DNA of 64,000 nt from an uncultured Solirubrobacterales bacterium (GCA_937128795.1 CAKZMQ010000001.1:186001-250000), one strand, 5' to 3'. Positions 27,964 to 38,441 are shown, numbered from the stretch's first letter. Numbers and translations: made by a program. Notes: generated by a model from the sequence alone, not told the origin.

Positions 27964-28596
27964 ATGGCGGTAAGGGACCGAATCCGAAAAGTCAAGCACC
28001 TGCAGAACAAGAACTTTGTCTGCGTGCTTGAGAACCCTCGGGACATCGTGAACATCGCTTCTGCGATGCGGAACATCTCGGCGTTTGGCGTAGAGAAGTT
28101 GTACGTGATCGGCGACAACCCGGTCGTCAGCGACTTCGAAACCTCGAGAAATCACAAACACCTGCGAAGGATCAGCGTCGGTGCGAATCGTTGGGTGTTC
28201 GTGCGGCGGTTCGACACAGCGGCCGATTGTGTTGAACATCTCCGTAAAAACTTGTTCACGATCGCGGTCACCTCGTCTCACGTCAAAGACAAAACAAACG
28301 TCTCGCTTTACGAAGGCACATTTACCCAGAAACGGCTCGCGGTGTGGTTCGGCAATGAATCGTCGGGAGTTTCAGACGAGGCCGTTGCCAGCGCAGATCT
28401 CTGCATCGAAATTCCGATGGGCGGCATCGTCGAGAGTCTCAACCTTGGTACCAGTACGGGAATCATTTTGAGTTTCATCAGTTACCAGCGATTGCGTTTT
28501 GTCTTTGAGCGGAGCAAGGTCAGATTCAAGCCGAGCGGCGCGCGGAATCAGAAGATGCGCTCTTGGTCGGACTTCATCAATCCAAACCGGGACTAG
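27964..28596 (+). CDS. SpoU/TrmH-family RNA methyltransferase (copy 1, intact)
   Basis: LENPRDIVNIASAMRNISAFGVEKLYVIG, LAVWFGNESSGVSDEAV, IEIPMGGIVESLNLGTSTGIIL. Confidence 0.85.
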   Translation: MAVRDRIRKVKHLQNKNFVCVLENPRDIVNIASAMRNISAFGVEKLYVIGDNPVVSDFETSRNHKHLRRISVGANRWVFVRRFDTAADCVEHLRKNLFTIAVTSSHVKDKTNVSLYEGTFTQKRLAVWFGNESSGVSDEAVASADLCIEIPMGGIVESLNLGTSTGIILSFISYQRLRFVFERSKVRFKPSGARNQKMRSWSDFINPNRD

Positions 28597-28621
28597 CCAG
28601 CATCAGAGCTTTCAGCTCGCG

Positions 28622-29401
28622 CTACTTCGTGCAGAAATAGATTTCGGATTGGACGGCATCGCCTGAGTCTCCCTTTTCTTTGAGAGACATCTTTTTTGCT
28701 TCGCCTCTTGAGGCCAGGCCCTTCACCGTGTAGACGTTCACGTCGTAGCCGGCGCCGCGCAGCCGCTCCACGTAATCCGCGCCGTACCGCCTGACGTGAT
28801 CGACCTGGCCGAACGCCTCCAGACGACCTTGTTCTGAGGTGATCGAGGGGTCTTCGTAAGTGCTCTCCATATTGGCGACTGGCGCAAGGAGGATCGACCA
28901 TCCGCCTCGTTTCTGCACTCTGCACAGCTCTTTCATGGCCGTGCGATCGTCGTTGATGTGCTCGAGAACATGGTTTGCGACGATGAAGTCAACGGACTCG
29001 TCAGGTCGTTCAATGGCGGTGATGTCCATCTTCTCGTCCACCGACTCGTCGTAAAGATCTGCGGTCAAATAGTTCTCACCGAGCAATTCCGCGAATTTTT
29101 GCCTCAACGACGGTTCGGGGGCAACGTGGATCATCGATCCGCCGTTCGCGGTGTTCTCAACGTCCACTTCCCTGGTCAAGAACAGCCAAAGCAGCCTATG
29201 CCGCTCAAGCGAACCGCAGTTCGCGCATATCGCATTTGGTCTGGACGACCCGTCACCGGCAACCATTGGTTGAAACAGACTCTGCTTCTCACACAGCGGG
29301 CAATAGTTGAGAGCGCGCTTGTCACGGAGCCGTCGGTAGAGCATCACCACGCCGTAGGGCAAAAGACCCCTCACCACTTTCTTTGGCCAGCCACGCAGCA
29401 A
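28622..29401 (-). CDS. Class I SAM-dependent methyltransferase with N-terminal zinc ribbon
   Basis: CPLCEKQSL...NAICANCGSLERHR; NHVLEHINDDRTAMKELCRVQKRGG. Confidence 0.75.
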   Translation of the reverse strand: MLRGWPKKVVRGLLPYGVVMLYRRLRDKRALNYCPLCEKQSLFQPMVAGDGSSRPNAICANCGSLERHRLLWLFLTREVDVENTANGGSMIHVAPEPSLRQKFAELLGENYLTADLYDESVDEKMDITAIERPDESVDFIVANHVLEHINDDRTAMKELCRVQKRGGWSILLAPVANMESTYEDPSITSEQGRLEAFGQVDHVRRYGADYVERLRGAGYDVNVYTVKGLASRGEAKKMSLKEKGDSGDAVQSEIYFCTK

Positions 29402-29603
29402 TTGGTGCCCCTTTTCTGCAATTCAGACGTCTTGCTCGCCCACCAATGCCGACGCTCGCGGTGTTTGGCCCGATGTGCTTGGTCGCAGCGAGATCCTATT
29501 CAAAGTGTTTGGTCGGCGCTCATCGAAATTGCCTTGGACGACCGTTCGACGGCGGGAAGCGGGTAACTGTTTGGAGTAGGGTGGCGAGCCGATAATCAAG
29601 ACA

Positions 29604-31067
29604 GTGAATCAACGCCGAACCGTTCGGACGACGGCATTCGGCAAAAGTGTTTGGCGTCTCGGCAGAGGGCGCGCGACTCAGGTGAGGAGCCTGAAAATCG
29701 TTACCTCAGCAATGACCGTCAATCCCACAGCCATCGCAACCGGAACCGACTCACTCACCGGGCTTGCTGGTTACAGCTCATCGCAGGTCGAATTGGCGGC
29801 CGCCGTTGAGCACGCCAACGCGTGCGGTGAGGCACTGTCGCTCGCGATGATTGACGTCGACCGACTGAAGATCTTCAACGACTGTTTCGGCAAACCGCAC
29901 GGCGACCTGGTGCTGCGTCAGCTTGCGGACGCGCTCGCCAATGCCGCCGATGGTTGGATGGCATTTCGAACTGGCGGAGACAGTTTCGCGGTGTTGGTTC
30001 CGGGCCGCGGCGAAGACGATGCCAAACAGGCTCTAGCCGAGCGCCTGGACCGCGCTTGCCAAGCCGAGCCATCGGTTTCGTTCACCTCCGGAATCGCTAC
30101 GCATGTGCCTGGCGACGGCGATGACCCATCGGTGCTCTGGGAGCGCGCCTCGGCATCGCTGAGTGAATCCAAGCGGTCAGGGCGCGGTCAGATCGTGATC
30201 TACAGCGACGTCGCGAAGTTCGTCACGGTCGTGACGCCATCGAAGGTGAAGGCTTTGCGCAGCCTGCTCGCGGAACCGCGATTGGAGATCGCATTTCAGC
30301 CGATCTGGGACCTCGGCAACGAGTGTCTATTGGGAATGGAGGCACTCGCTCGCCCATGGTCGGGATATGGCTTCGAAGGCCCGGCAGAGATGTTCGTGAT
30401 CGCGGAGAAGATCGGTCGCGCCCACGAGCTCGATGCGATGTGCGTTTCGGCGACGCTTTCGCGCGCGCGGGAACTGCCGCCCGGCGCGCAGTTGTTCTTG
30501 AACGTGAACCCGCAATCCCTGGTGCACGACACGGTGACGCCGGAGTTTCTGCTCGCCGGAATCGAACCAACCGGGTTGGAGCCGAGTCAGATCGTGCTCG
30601 AGGTGACGGAGCAGTCGGACGCACGGCTCGACGTCGTTGTCGACCGCGCAAATCGATTCGTCGACCACGGTTTTCGACTCGCGCTTGACGACGTCGGTGC
30701 CGGCAACGCCGGATTGGCGATGCTGTGCGAAATGCCGGTCAGCTACATCAAGCTCGACCAGTCGGTGATCTCGCAGTTGCTCACCAGCATTCAGGCACGC
30801 GCCGTGTTGATCTCGATTGCGCTGTTCGCGTTTCGCGTCGATGCGCATCTGATCGCCGAGGGCATTGAGACGCCGGAGATCCTCGAGTTCGTGCGCAACG
30901 CCCACCATCTCGACATCATGCGCGACCCGCCGATCACGGGGGCGCAGGGATACCTGCTCGGCAAACCATCGGTCGACATATCGCGCACGCCGCTGACGGT
31001 CAACGACGCGCTTCCGGCCCCGCCGCCACCGGTAGCCGGGCCGGATTCGATCGCCACGGCCGCGTGA
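29604..31067 (+). CDS. GGDEF-EAL protein with degenerate GGDEF (GGDSF) and intact EAL
   Basis: FRTGGDSFAVLVPG; LLGMEALARPW; ALDDVGAGNAGLAML; KLDQSVI; AEGIET; alternative start ATG 29712. Confidence 0.9.
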   Translation: MNQRRTVRTTAFGKSVWRLGRGRATQVRSLKIVTSAMTVNPTAIATGTDSLTGLAGYSSSQVELAAAVEHANACGEALSLAMIDVDRLKIFNDCFGKPHGDLVLRQLADALANAADGWMAFRTGGDSFAVLVPGRGEDDAKQALAERLDRACQAEPSVSFTSGIATHVPGDGDDPSVLWERASASLSESKRSGRGQIVIYSDVAKFVTVVTPSKVKALRSLLAEPRLEIAFQPIWDLGNECLLGMEALARPWSGYGFEGPAEMFVIAEKIGRAHELDAMCVSATLSRARELPPGAQLFLNVNPQSLVHDTVTPEFLLAGIEPTGLEPSQIVLEVTEQSDARLDVVVDRANRFVDHGFRLALDDVGAGNAGLAMLCEMPVSYIKLDQSVISQLLTSIQARAVLISIALFAFRVDAHLIAEGIETPEILEFVRNAHHLDIMRDPPITGAQGYLLGKPSVDISRTPLTVNDALPAPPPPVAGPDSIATAA

Positions 31068-31167
31068 AGTCTCGACTCATCAACCACCTCGCCGCGCGGG
31101 GTCATTACGATGACCGCATGGTCACCCGCGACAACGTCGCGACCGGAGATTGTTTCGAGGTCGCCGC

Positions 31168-32667
31168 GTGAGCAAGAACGGCAGACGTGAACCGCGCATT
31201 TTGATCGTCGGTGCCGGCATGTCCGGAATCGCGATGGGCGTCGCGCTGCGTGAAGCTGGCTACGAGAACTTCGAGATCCTCGAGAAGGGTGACGACGTAG
31301 GCGGGGTGTGGCACTGGAACCATTACCCCGGCCTCAGTTGCGACGTTCCTTCGCAGATCTACCAGTACGGCTTTCGACCCAACCCGAACTGGAAACACGT
31401 TTTCGCCAGCGGCGATGAGATTCAGCAGTACCACGCCGAGGTGGTCGACCACTATGGGCTGCGCGAGAAAATCCGTTTCGGAACCGAGGTGGCCGCCGCA
31501 CGCTGGGACGAGCCCGGATGGACCGTCGAGACGGCGAGCGGGGACGAGTTGTCCGCAGATTTCGTGGTGATGGCCACCGGCCTGCTGCACCACCCGAAGA
31601 TTCCGGAGATCCCCGGGCGCGAAACGTTTGCTGGCCGATCCGTGCACAGCGCCCGCTGGGACGACGAGATCGACGTCACCGGCAAGCGCGTCGCGGTGAT
31701 CGGGATGGGTTCGACCGGTGTGCAGTTGGTTTCTGCCTTTCAGCCGATCGCCAGCACGGTCAGGCTGTTCTCGCGCAGCCCGCAGTGGGTCGTCTGGGCG
31801 CCAACCGGAATCAGGCAGCCGTCAGCGGTCGCAAAATGGCTACGGCGCAACCCCGAAACACACGATCGGATCTATCGCCGACTTCTGAAGTCGTCGGGAA
31901 TTCTCGCCGAGATCACGACCAAACCGGGTTGGAAGCGCAAGCTCGTCCAGAACATGGCGCGTGCCCACCTGTTGACGATTCGGGACCGCGAACTTCGTCG
32001 CAAGCTGACACCCGACTACCAGCCGCTGTGCAAGCGACAGGTCGTCTCCGGGACGTTCTATCGCGCTGTGCAGAAGCCGAACGTGGACGTGGTCACCGAT
32101 CAAATAAGGGAGATCCGACCCGAGGGCATCGTGACCGCAGACGGTACGACGCACGAACTCGATGTGATCGTGTACGCCACCGGATTTGAGGCGCACAACT
32201 ACATGCGCCCGATGAACCTGACTGGTCGTGACGGAGCGACGATCGACCAAGTCTGGAGCGGCGGACCACGCGCGTACCGGATGTCCGCGATCCCGGGCTT
32301 TCCGAACCTCTTCACGATGCTTGGACCGAACTCGCCGACCGGCTCGATCTCTTTGCAGTACTCCGCGGAGCTGACGTCGAAGTGGATCGTGCAGTGGCTC
32401 GACGCGTTCGGCCGCGGCGAATTCGAGTCGATTGAGCCGACCGAGCAGGCGACGGCGCAGTTCAACGAAGCCGTAAAGGTTGCGCTCGGTCCGACCGTGT
32501 GGAACACCGGATGCAACTCCTGGTACCTGAAGGATGACGGCACCGTCGACCTCTGGCCGTTCGACCGCGCGACGATGCGACGAATGCTTTCGCGTCCGGA
32601 TTTCGCCCACTTCAAAGTTGAATCCAACCAACAAACTCTGCCGGAAGACAAAGCTGTAACGCGCTGA
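31168..32667 (+). CDS. Flavin-containing monooxygenase
   Basis: LIVGAGMSGIAMGVAL, second Rossmann motif VAVIGMGSTGVQL, VYATGFEAHNYMRP; GTG start assumed. Confidence 0.85.
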   Translation: MSKNGRREPRILIVGAGMSGIAMGVALREAGYENFEILEKGDDVGGVWHWNHYPGLSCDVPSQIYQYGFRPNPNWKHVFASGDEIQQYHAEVVDHYGLREKIRFGTEVAAARWDEPGWTVETASGDELSADFVVMATGLLHHPKIPEIPGRETFAGRSVHSARWDDEIDVTGKRVAVIGMGSTGVQLVSAFQPIASTVRLFSRSPQWVVWAPTGIRQPSAVAKWLRRNPETHDRIYRRLLKSSGILAEITTKPGWKRKLVQNMARAHLLTIRDRELRRKLTPDYQPLCKRQVVSGTFYRAVQKPNVDVVTDQIREIRPEGIVTADGTTHELDVIVYATGFEAHNYMRPMNLTGRDGATIDQVWSGGPRAYRMSAIPGFPNLFTMLGPNSPTGSISLQYSAELTSKWIVQWLDAFGRGEFESIEPTEQATAQFNEAVKVALGPTVWNTGCNSWYLKDDGTVDLWPFDRATMRRMLSRPDFAHFKVESNQQTLPEDKAVTR

Positions 32668-33815
32668 TGGCGGAGCCAGTCTCGCTGCCGACGATCCTGC
32701 GCGAATGGGGGCGGATCGGCTGCGTCGGTTTCGGCGGGCCACCCGCGCACATCGCGCTGCTGCGGGAGCTATGCGTGGAGCGCCAGCGTTGGCTGAGCGA
32801 AGAGGACTTCGAACACGGCATCGCCGCAACCAACCTGCTTCCCGGTCCAGCCTCAACGCAGTTGGCGATCTACTGCGCGTGGCGTATGCATGGGATTGCC
32901 GGTGCATTGGTCGGCGGTCTCGCCTTCATCCTCCCCGGGCTGATTCTGATCATCGCGCTGGGAGCGCTGTTCCTCGGCTCACCGCCAGACTGGGTACGCG
33001 GCGTCGGGGCCGGTGCGGGTTCCGTCGTCGCGGCCGTGGCGGTTCAGGCGGGGATCGGGTTGGTGCCGGCGAGTTGGGCGCGCGCAAAGCTGGCGAACAC
33101 CCGGCGTTGGCTGGGCTACGTCGCGGCGGGTGCGCTGGCCACCGCCTTCCTTGGCCCGTGGCTGGTCGTCGTGCTGCTGGCCTGCGGATTGGTCGAACTC
33201 GGGCTTCGTCGCGTCCGCAGCAGCGAAGGACCAGCCAGCGTCGCGATCTTTCCGTTGGTTGCAGTGGCCGCCGGCGCGGGCGGTTTGGCCGCGCTTTGCT
33301 GGACGGCCTTCAAGGTCGGTGCGTTGTCGTACGGCGGCGGCTTCGTGATCATCCCGATGATGCAGGCCGATGCCGTCGATCGCTACGAATGGATGACCAA
33401 CGGCGAGTTTCTCAACGCCGTCGCACTGGGGCAGGCAACGCCCGGGCCGGTCGTCCAGACAGTGGCAGTGGTCGGTTTCGCGGCGCATGGACTGGGCGGG
33501 GCGCTGTTGGCAGCGTTTGTCGCGTTCGCGCCATCTTTCTGGTTCATCGGACTCGGTGCCGAACGCTTCGACCGACTTCGCACGGATCCAAACCCCCGTG
33601 CGTTCCTTGACGGTGCCGGTCCAGCAGCGATCGGAGCGATCCTCGGCTCGGCGATCCCACTGACGCTCGCCCTCGGCGAAACCTGGCAACTAGGCGCGCT
33701 CGTGGTGGGCGCGTTCCTGCTATTTGTGGCCAAGCGCAGCGTCGTCGAAACGTTGCTGCTCGCCGCGGGCGGAGGCGCGTTGGTCGCGTTGGCTGGAGCG
33801 CCGCTGCCGGTCTGA
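32667..33815 (+). CDS. chrA: Chromate transporter family protein (ChrA)
   Basis: GCVGFGGPPAHIALLRELCVERQRWLSEEDFEHGIAATNLLPGPASTQLAIYCAW, FKVGALSYGGGFVIIPMMQ. Confidence 0.92.
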   Translation: MAEPVSLPTILREWGRIGCVGFGGPPAHIALLRELCVERQRWLSEEDFEHGIAATNLLPGPASTQLAIYCAWRMHGIAGALVGGLAFILPGLILIIALGALFLGSPPDWVRGVGAGAGSVVAAVAVQAGIGLVPASWARAKLANTRRWLGYVAAGALATAFLGPWLVVVLLACGLVELGLRRVRSSEGPASVAIFPLVAVAAGAGGLAALCWTAFKVGALSYGGGFVIIPMMQADAVDRYEWMTNGEFLNAVALGQATPGPVVQTVAVVGFAAHGLGGALLAAFVAFAPSFWFIGLGAERFDRLRTDPNPRAFLDGAGPAAIGAILGSAIPLTLALGETWQLGALVVGAFLLFVAKRSVVETLLLAAGGGALVALAGAPLPV

Positions 33816-33963
33816 CCGGCGGGCAGCCGCAAGAGAATTTTTCGTGACGATTGTCGAAAACTCGTCGATTTGTTCGTCTTTCAGATAGAACATTGGTCAG
33901 GGTGGCCCTCCGCAACCGCGCGCAAGGGCAGTTAGCCCGGCCCACCGATTCAAGGAGTTCACA

Positions 33964-34380
33964 ATGCGATTCATGGTTATGGTCCCGGCCGATGCCGACA
34001 CAGAAGCTGGCGTGATGCCGACCGAGGAACAGCTAGCCGAGATGGGTGCCTACAACGAGAAACTCGCTGAAGCCGGCGTGATGGTGTCGGGCGACGGACT
34101 GCACCCGACCTCGAAGGGTCGGCGCATTCAGTTCACCGACGGCGAGGCAAACGTGATTGACGGTCCGTTCAGCGAGTCGAAGGAGTTGATCGCCGGCTAC
34201 TGGATCCTCCAATGCGACTCACTTGACGATGTGACCGAGTGGATCCGCAAGGCTCCGTTCGGTGCCGGTACGCAGCTCGAGATTCGTCAGGTTTTCGAGG
34301 CCGACGACTTCGGCGAAGCATTCACGCCGGAGCTTCGCGAGCAAGAGGACCGCATTCGCGCCACTATCGGTGAGGATTAG
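33964..34380 (+). CDS. YCII/DGPF-domain protein
   Basis: MRFMVMVPADADTEAGVMPTEEQLAEMGAYNEKLAEAGVM...VIDGPFSESKELIAGYWILQ. Confidence 0.9.
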   Translation: MRFMVMVPADADTEAGVMPTEEQLAEMGAYNEKLAEAGVMVSGDGLHPTSKGRRIQFTDGEANVIDGPFSESKELIAGYWILQCDSLDDVTEWIRKAPFGAGTQLEIRQVFEADDFGEAFTPELREQEDRIRATIGED

Positions 34381-34401
34381 TCGGTCGCCTGCTGGCCGCC
34401 G

Positions 34402-35571
34402 CTAATCGATGACGCGCAGTTCGATGCCCGCCGCCTGCAGGCGTTCGAGCAGCGCGTCGCCGATCGCGGAAACCGGCGTCATCTGACCCGAATCGCCGTT
34501 GCCGTTTGATTCGACGAGCGCGAGGCCGCTCTCGGCGAGCATCTTTGCGGTCTCGGTGTAGCCGGGGTCTCCACCGGAGATCTCCGTGACAACGCGCTTA
34601 CCCCCGCCCTCGCCGATGAAGCGAACGCGAAACCAGCTCTTGGCGCGCAGTTCCTCGGACGGGCCTTCGCCCGGCGAAAGAAAGCGCAGCAACAGCTTGC
34701 GCAGCGGCGGGATCTGAGCTAGCACGAACAGAATGGCCACCAGCGCGCCCAGGCCAGCGATCGTGAACAACCTGCGAGCGGTCATGTAGTGGCCGTATTT
34801 GAAGTCCGGTCCGTAGCGATCGAGCGACGCGGCCGAGCGCAGCACGATCATCGGATCTATCGTCGGCAGCGGGGCGACCCAACCACCGGCAACTGGCTGG
34901 CGACGAACTCGGCGCATCCACGAGCCGACCTTGCGGCCGTCAGGGCGGGGCTCCTGCTTGCGCCGCTCGCTCGCCGCCTTCAGCGTTTTGCGAGCGCGGG
35001 AGAATCCCGTAAGTGCCGAGTAGAACGTCCCGCCCGAGAATCGCGCACCTGACTTGACGAAGCCCTCGACGCGAAGCGGAGAGTTCTCCGGCAACTGCAG
35101 CACCGTGTAGTAGGCCCCGAGGTCGTGTGGGATCGAATCGAAACCACAGCAATGCACCAGACGTGCTCCGCTTTCGCGCGCAGGTTTGTCGTACTTCAGC
35201 CAGACGTTGTCGACGAACTCCGGCTCGCCGCAAAGATCCGCGTAGTCGGTGCCGGCCTTCGCGCACGCTGCAACCAGCGGTTCACCGTAAAGCGCGTAAG
35301 GCCCGACCGTCGTGATGATCGTCTTCGTTGCACTCGCCAAGTCTTCGATCGAGCCCTGGTCGGTCACGTCCGCCTCGACCAGCGGAAGGTCGGCCAGGCG
35401 AGGATCGATATTGGCCAGTCGATGGCGAACGGCTTCGAGCTTCTTCGCGCTGCGGCCGGCAAGCGCCCACTTGAGACCATCGGGCGCATTGGCGGCTAGA
35501 TACTCGGCTGTCAAGCCACCGGTGAAGCCGGTGGCACCGAACAGGACGAGGTCGTACTGGCGATCGCTCAT
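34402..35571 (-). CDS. Saccharopine dehydrogenase-like / trans-acting enoyl reductase family protein
   Basis: YDLVLFGATGFTGGLTAEYLA, YALYGEPLVAACAKAGTDYADLCGE, HCCGFDSIPHDLGAY. Confidence 0.88.
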   Translation of the reverse strand: MSDRQYDLVLFGATGFTGGLTAEYLAANAPDGLKWALAGRSAKKLEAVRHRLANIDPRLADLPLVEADVTDQGSIEDLASATKTIITTVGPYALYGEPLVAACAKAGTDYADLCGEPEFVDNVWLKYDKPARESGARLVHCCGFDSIPHDLGAYYTVLQLPENSPLRVEGFVKSGARFSGGTFYSALTGFSRARKTLKAASERRKQEPRPDGRKVGSWMRRVRRQPVAGGWVAPLPTIDPMIVLRSAASLDRYGPDFKYGHYMTARRLFTIAGLGALVAILFVLAQIPPLRKLLLRFLSPGEGPSEELRAKSWFRVRFIGEGGGKRVVTEISGGDPGYTETAKMLAESGLALVESNGNGDSGQMTPVSAIGDALLERLQAAGIELRVID

Positions 35572-35664
35572 CTGATTGCTCCCGTGACTGCCGCGCCGCG
35601 AAGGGGCGGCTTATTGACCGCGGTGAACAATAGCTGCATGAACGTTCCGTAGTGTTTCCTCGCA

Positions 35665-36114
35665 GTGGCGGACCATCGCGAAAACCTCGACAATCGATTG
35701 CGGCCGGCGGCCGAATCCGTCCTCACACCCGGCGAACAATTGAACGGATTTCTCGTCGCGACGCAGAGCGGATTGTTCAAGGGCGGGCTGCGCGTGTTGG
35801 TGATCACCGACGACCGGCTTGTTGTTCAGCCGATCACCCGCGACTTCTCGCCAACGGGCGAAGCGATCTCGATCAAGCGAGGCGATATCACCGAGCTGCG
35901 CACGACCGGTCTCGGAGGAGGTTGGTACGACTCGACGGTGACTATCGCCGCCTGGGCCGGGATCGAGTTGAAAGTTCGCACCCACGACGGGCGCAAGACG
36001 AAGGTCTCGATGATGAAGGGTGACGGTGGATTGATCGGCAAGCTCGGCGGCGGCGAGACTCAACGGATCGGCGTCGAGGCTCTGAAGGAGTGGCTCGAAG
36101 CGATTGAGCGTTGA
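35665..36114 (+). CDS. Hypothetical, possibly PH-like domain
   Basis: ORF with GLRVLVITDDRLVVQPI...IKRGDITELRTTGLGGGWYDSTVTI. Confidence 0.4.
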   Translation: MADHRENLDNRLRPAAESVLTPGEQLNGFLVATQSGLFKGGLRVLVITDDRLVVQPITRDFSPTGEAISIKRGDITELRTTGLGGGWYDSTVTIAAWAGIELKVRTHDGRKTKVSMMKGDGGLIGKLGGGETQRIGVEALKEWLEAIER

Positions 36115-36115
36115 A

Positions 36116-37312
36116 TTAGCCGACGGTGGCCCGAGGGCGCATTCGCGAAGCGAGTGCGGCGATCTCGTTCGACCATCGTGTGAGCACCGAGGCCGCGAGG
36201 GCTGTGATCAAAACATAGGGGGCACTCACCGGCCCGAGTTCGGGTTCGACTCCGGAGGCCACACCGATGCCCGCGATCACGATCGAGAACTCGCCGCGGG
36301 CCATCATCGCGGTGCCCGCTCGAGACCGGCCACGCTCGGCGGCACCAACCGTGCCGGCCGCGTACCAGCCGGTGATGAACTTGGTGAACATCGTGACAGC
36401 CGCGAGAAGTATCGCGATGTGGAGCACGGCCGGCACCGCGCCGAGGTCGATCTGTGCGCCGAAGAACGTGAAGAAGACGGCCGCGAAGAGATCGCGAAGT
36501 GGCGCAAGCAGCTCGCTGGCTCGTTCGGCGATCGCGCCCGAGAACACAATGCCCGCAAGAAAGGCGCCAACCGCAGCCGAGACCTGCGCCGCCTCGGCGG
36601 CGCCAGCGACAACGACAGCCACGCCGAGCGCCGTGAGCAACAGCACCTCATCGGATCGATGGTGCAGTGCCCGACTGAACAGCGGACCGAATCGAATCGC
36701 GACCACAAGCGCGAATACCGCAGTGGCCATCGACAGCAGCAGAACGTCCAAGCCGCCGAGCAACCCGTCACCGGCGACCATCACGGTCACGAGCGGCAGG
36801 TAGAGCGCCATCACCAGATCCTCCATCACGAGCATCGAAAGGATCGCCGGTGTCTCGCGGTTGCCGATGCGGCCGAAGTCGGCGAGCAGTTTTGCGATCA
36901 CGCCCGACGAAGAGATGTAAGTGACGCCGCCGAGCAACACGGCTGCGGTCGCGCTCCAACCGAGCAATAGTCCGCACACAAAACCCGGGGTGAAGTTGAG
37001 CAGTCCATCAACGAATGCCGGGCGCGTTCCACTGCGCATTGTCGTCTTCAGATCATCGCCGGAGTACTCGAGGCCAAGCATGAAAAGCAACAGCACGATG
37101 CCGATCTGCGCGCCGGTTTCGACGACATCGGGCGAGAACGCCCGTGGTTCTTCGATCAGATTTCCCAGCGCCAACCCGACGATCAGGTAAAGCGGAATCG
37201 GCGAAAGCTCGAGTCGATCCGCAAGGCGGGCGGCGACGGCAAGAAACAGCAGGACCGCGCCGAGCTCCACGAGCAGGGTCGCGTTGGTTGAAGCGGCCGC
37301 TACCGGACCCAT
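36116..37312 (-). CDS. CPA2 cation:proton antiporter (KhtU/Kef-like)
   Basis: LYLIVGLALGN, LLLFMLGLEYS, GVTYISSSGVIAKLL, SAAVGAFLAGIVFSG. Confidence 0.85.
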   Translation of the reverse strand: MGPVAAASTNATLLVELGAVLLFLAVAARLADRLELSPIPLYLIVGLALGNLIEEPRAFSPDVVETGAQIGIVLLLFMLGLEYSGDDLKTTMRSGTRPAFVDGLLNFTPGFVCGLLLGWSATAAVLLGGVTYISSSGVIAKLLADFGRIGNRETPAILSMLVMEDLVMALYLPLVTVMVAGDGLLGGLDVLLLSMATAVFALVVAIRFGPLFSRALHHRSDEVLLLTALGVAVVVAGAAEAAQVSAAVGAFLAGIVFSGAIAERASELLAPLRDLFAAVFFTFFGAQIDLGAVPAVLHIAILLAAVTMFTKFITGWYAAGTVGAAERGRSRAGTAMMARGEFSIVIAGIGVASGVEPELGPVSAPYVLITALAASVLTRWSNEIAALASRMRPRATVG

Positions 37313-37325
37313 CAGCGGACGCCGG

Positions 37326-37850
37326 TCAGGAGGGGCCGATCAACTCGGATGCCTTCAGCGTTCCTTCTGGCGTGCCGACGGCCACGAGAGTGTCACCGGA
37401 TTCGATCCGGCTATCCGGTGCCGGCGACGGCTCGGTCGTTCCGTCGGCGCGGACGATCGCGACGATCGAGACGCCTGTTCGCGTGCGCATCTGGGTGTCA
37501 CCGATTGTTTTCCCGGCGTAGGCCGAATCGTCGTTCAACCGGAGCCAGTCGATTGTCAGCCCGGCGATCGCCTGCTGCACCTCTTGAAGATTCTGCACGA
37601 CTTGCGGGGTACCGAGAATCTCGGTCAGCGTGCGTGCGTCGTCCTCGCTGAGGTCAACGGTCTCGCGGCATGAGTCGGGATCGCGCTCGTCATATACGAG
37701 CAGTTTCCGGCGCCCGTTGTATTGCGTGATCATGCCGATGCGTCGTTCGCCGATGGTCTCGAAGTCGTGCCTTACGCCGACGGCCGGGAGACGCGTTTCC
37801 TCGATCGCCTTACCGCGCAGTCCGAACTGGTCGTCTTGCTTCACGCTCAT
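37326..37850 (-). CDS. TrkA-C (RCK-C) regulatory subunit of antiporter (KhtT-like)
   Basis: GVRHDFETIGERRIGMITQYNGRRKLLVYDERD; RTGVSIVAIVRADG...SGDTLVAVGTPE; adjacent to antiporter. Confidence 0.8.
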   Translation of the reverse strand: MSVKQDDQFGLRGKAIEETRLPAVGVRHDFETIGERRIGMITQYNGRRKLLVYDERDPDSCRETVDLSEDDARTLTEILGTPQVVQNLQEVQQAIAGLTIDWLRLNDDSAYAGKTIGDTQMRTRTGVSIVAIVRADGTTEPSPAPDSRIESGDTLVAVGTPEGTLKASELIGPS

Positions 37851-37879
37851 CCCACCAGCATAATTGCCTTTCGGCGGTG

Positions 37880-38407
37880 TCAGCGAAGCTCACGCGGCCG
37901 ACTGAAGCCCGTGAGCGCTCCCGAGCCTTCAGTGACGTCGATCCAACCGTCATCCAATTCAAACGTTGCGAGCGCCGCAGTCGGATACTTGGCGGCCACG
38001 TTGTCACGGCATTCGCCCACCGATCTTGCACGGTCAAGCAGGTCGTTCGCGAAGTTCTGAAAGCCGGGGTTGTGGCCGACCAGTAGAACGTGGTCGGCAG
38101 ATTCAGGTAGACCGTTGACGACCTCATAGAGGATCCTCCTGGACGCTCCGTAGAGTCGGTGGTCGAACTCGACTTTCGCGCCCTTTGGCAGCGCCTCCGC
38201 GAATCCCGCAAGCGTTTCGCGCGTGCGAACGGTCGGCGAGCAGACCACCAGGTCGACCGCGTTGCAGGATCCGAGTTCGGCCGCGTTGACTGCCATCAAG
38301 GCGATGTCCCTGCGCCCACGCTTGGACAATGGCCGCTGGTCATCCTGCCGCGCCGCATCGTCCCAATCCGACTTCGCATGCCTGAGCAACTGAAGCGTCT
38401 TACCCAT
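37880..38407 (-). CDS. sixA: SixA-type phosphohistidine phosphatase (histidine phosphatase family)
   Basis: MGKTLQLLRHAKSDWDD, DRPLSKRGRRD-like region, ADHVLLVGHNPGFQNFAN. Confidence 0.88.
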   Translation of the reverse strand: MGKTLQLLRHAKSDWDDAARQDDQRPLSKRGRRDIALMAVNAAELGSCNAVDLVVCSPTVRTRETLAGFAEALPKGAKVEFDHRLYGASRRILYEVVNGLPESADHVLLVGHNPGFQNFANDLLDRARSVGECRDNVAAKYPTAALATFELDDGWIDVTEGSGALTGFSRPRELR

Positions 38408-38441
38408 CGCGCCGGAAAGTTACATGGAATTCACGCAAATA

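Noticed and set aside
27829-28281. Identical antisense ORFs at 27829..28281 and 55806..56174
   Set aside because: They are the reverse strand of the duplicated SpoU methyltransferase; their similarity just reflects the duplication of the sense gene
36104-36970. 288-aa plus-strand ORF over the antiporter gene
   Set aside because: Low-complexity R/H/E-rich translation antisense to a clear CPA2 antiporter
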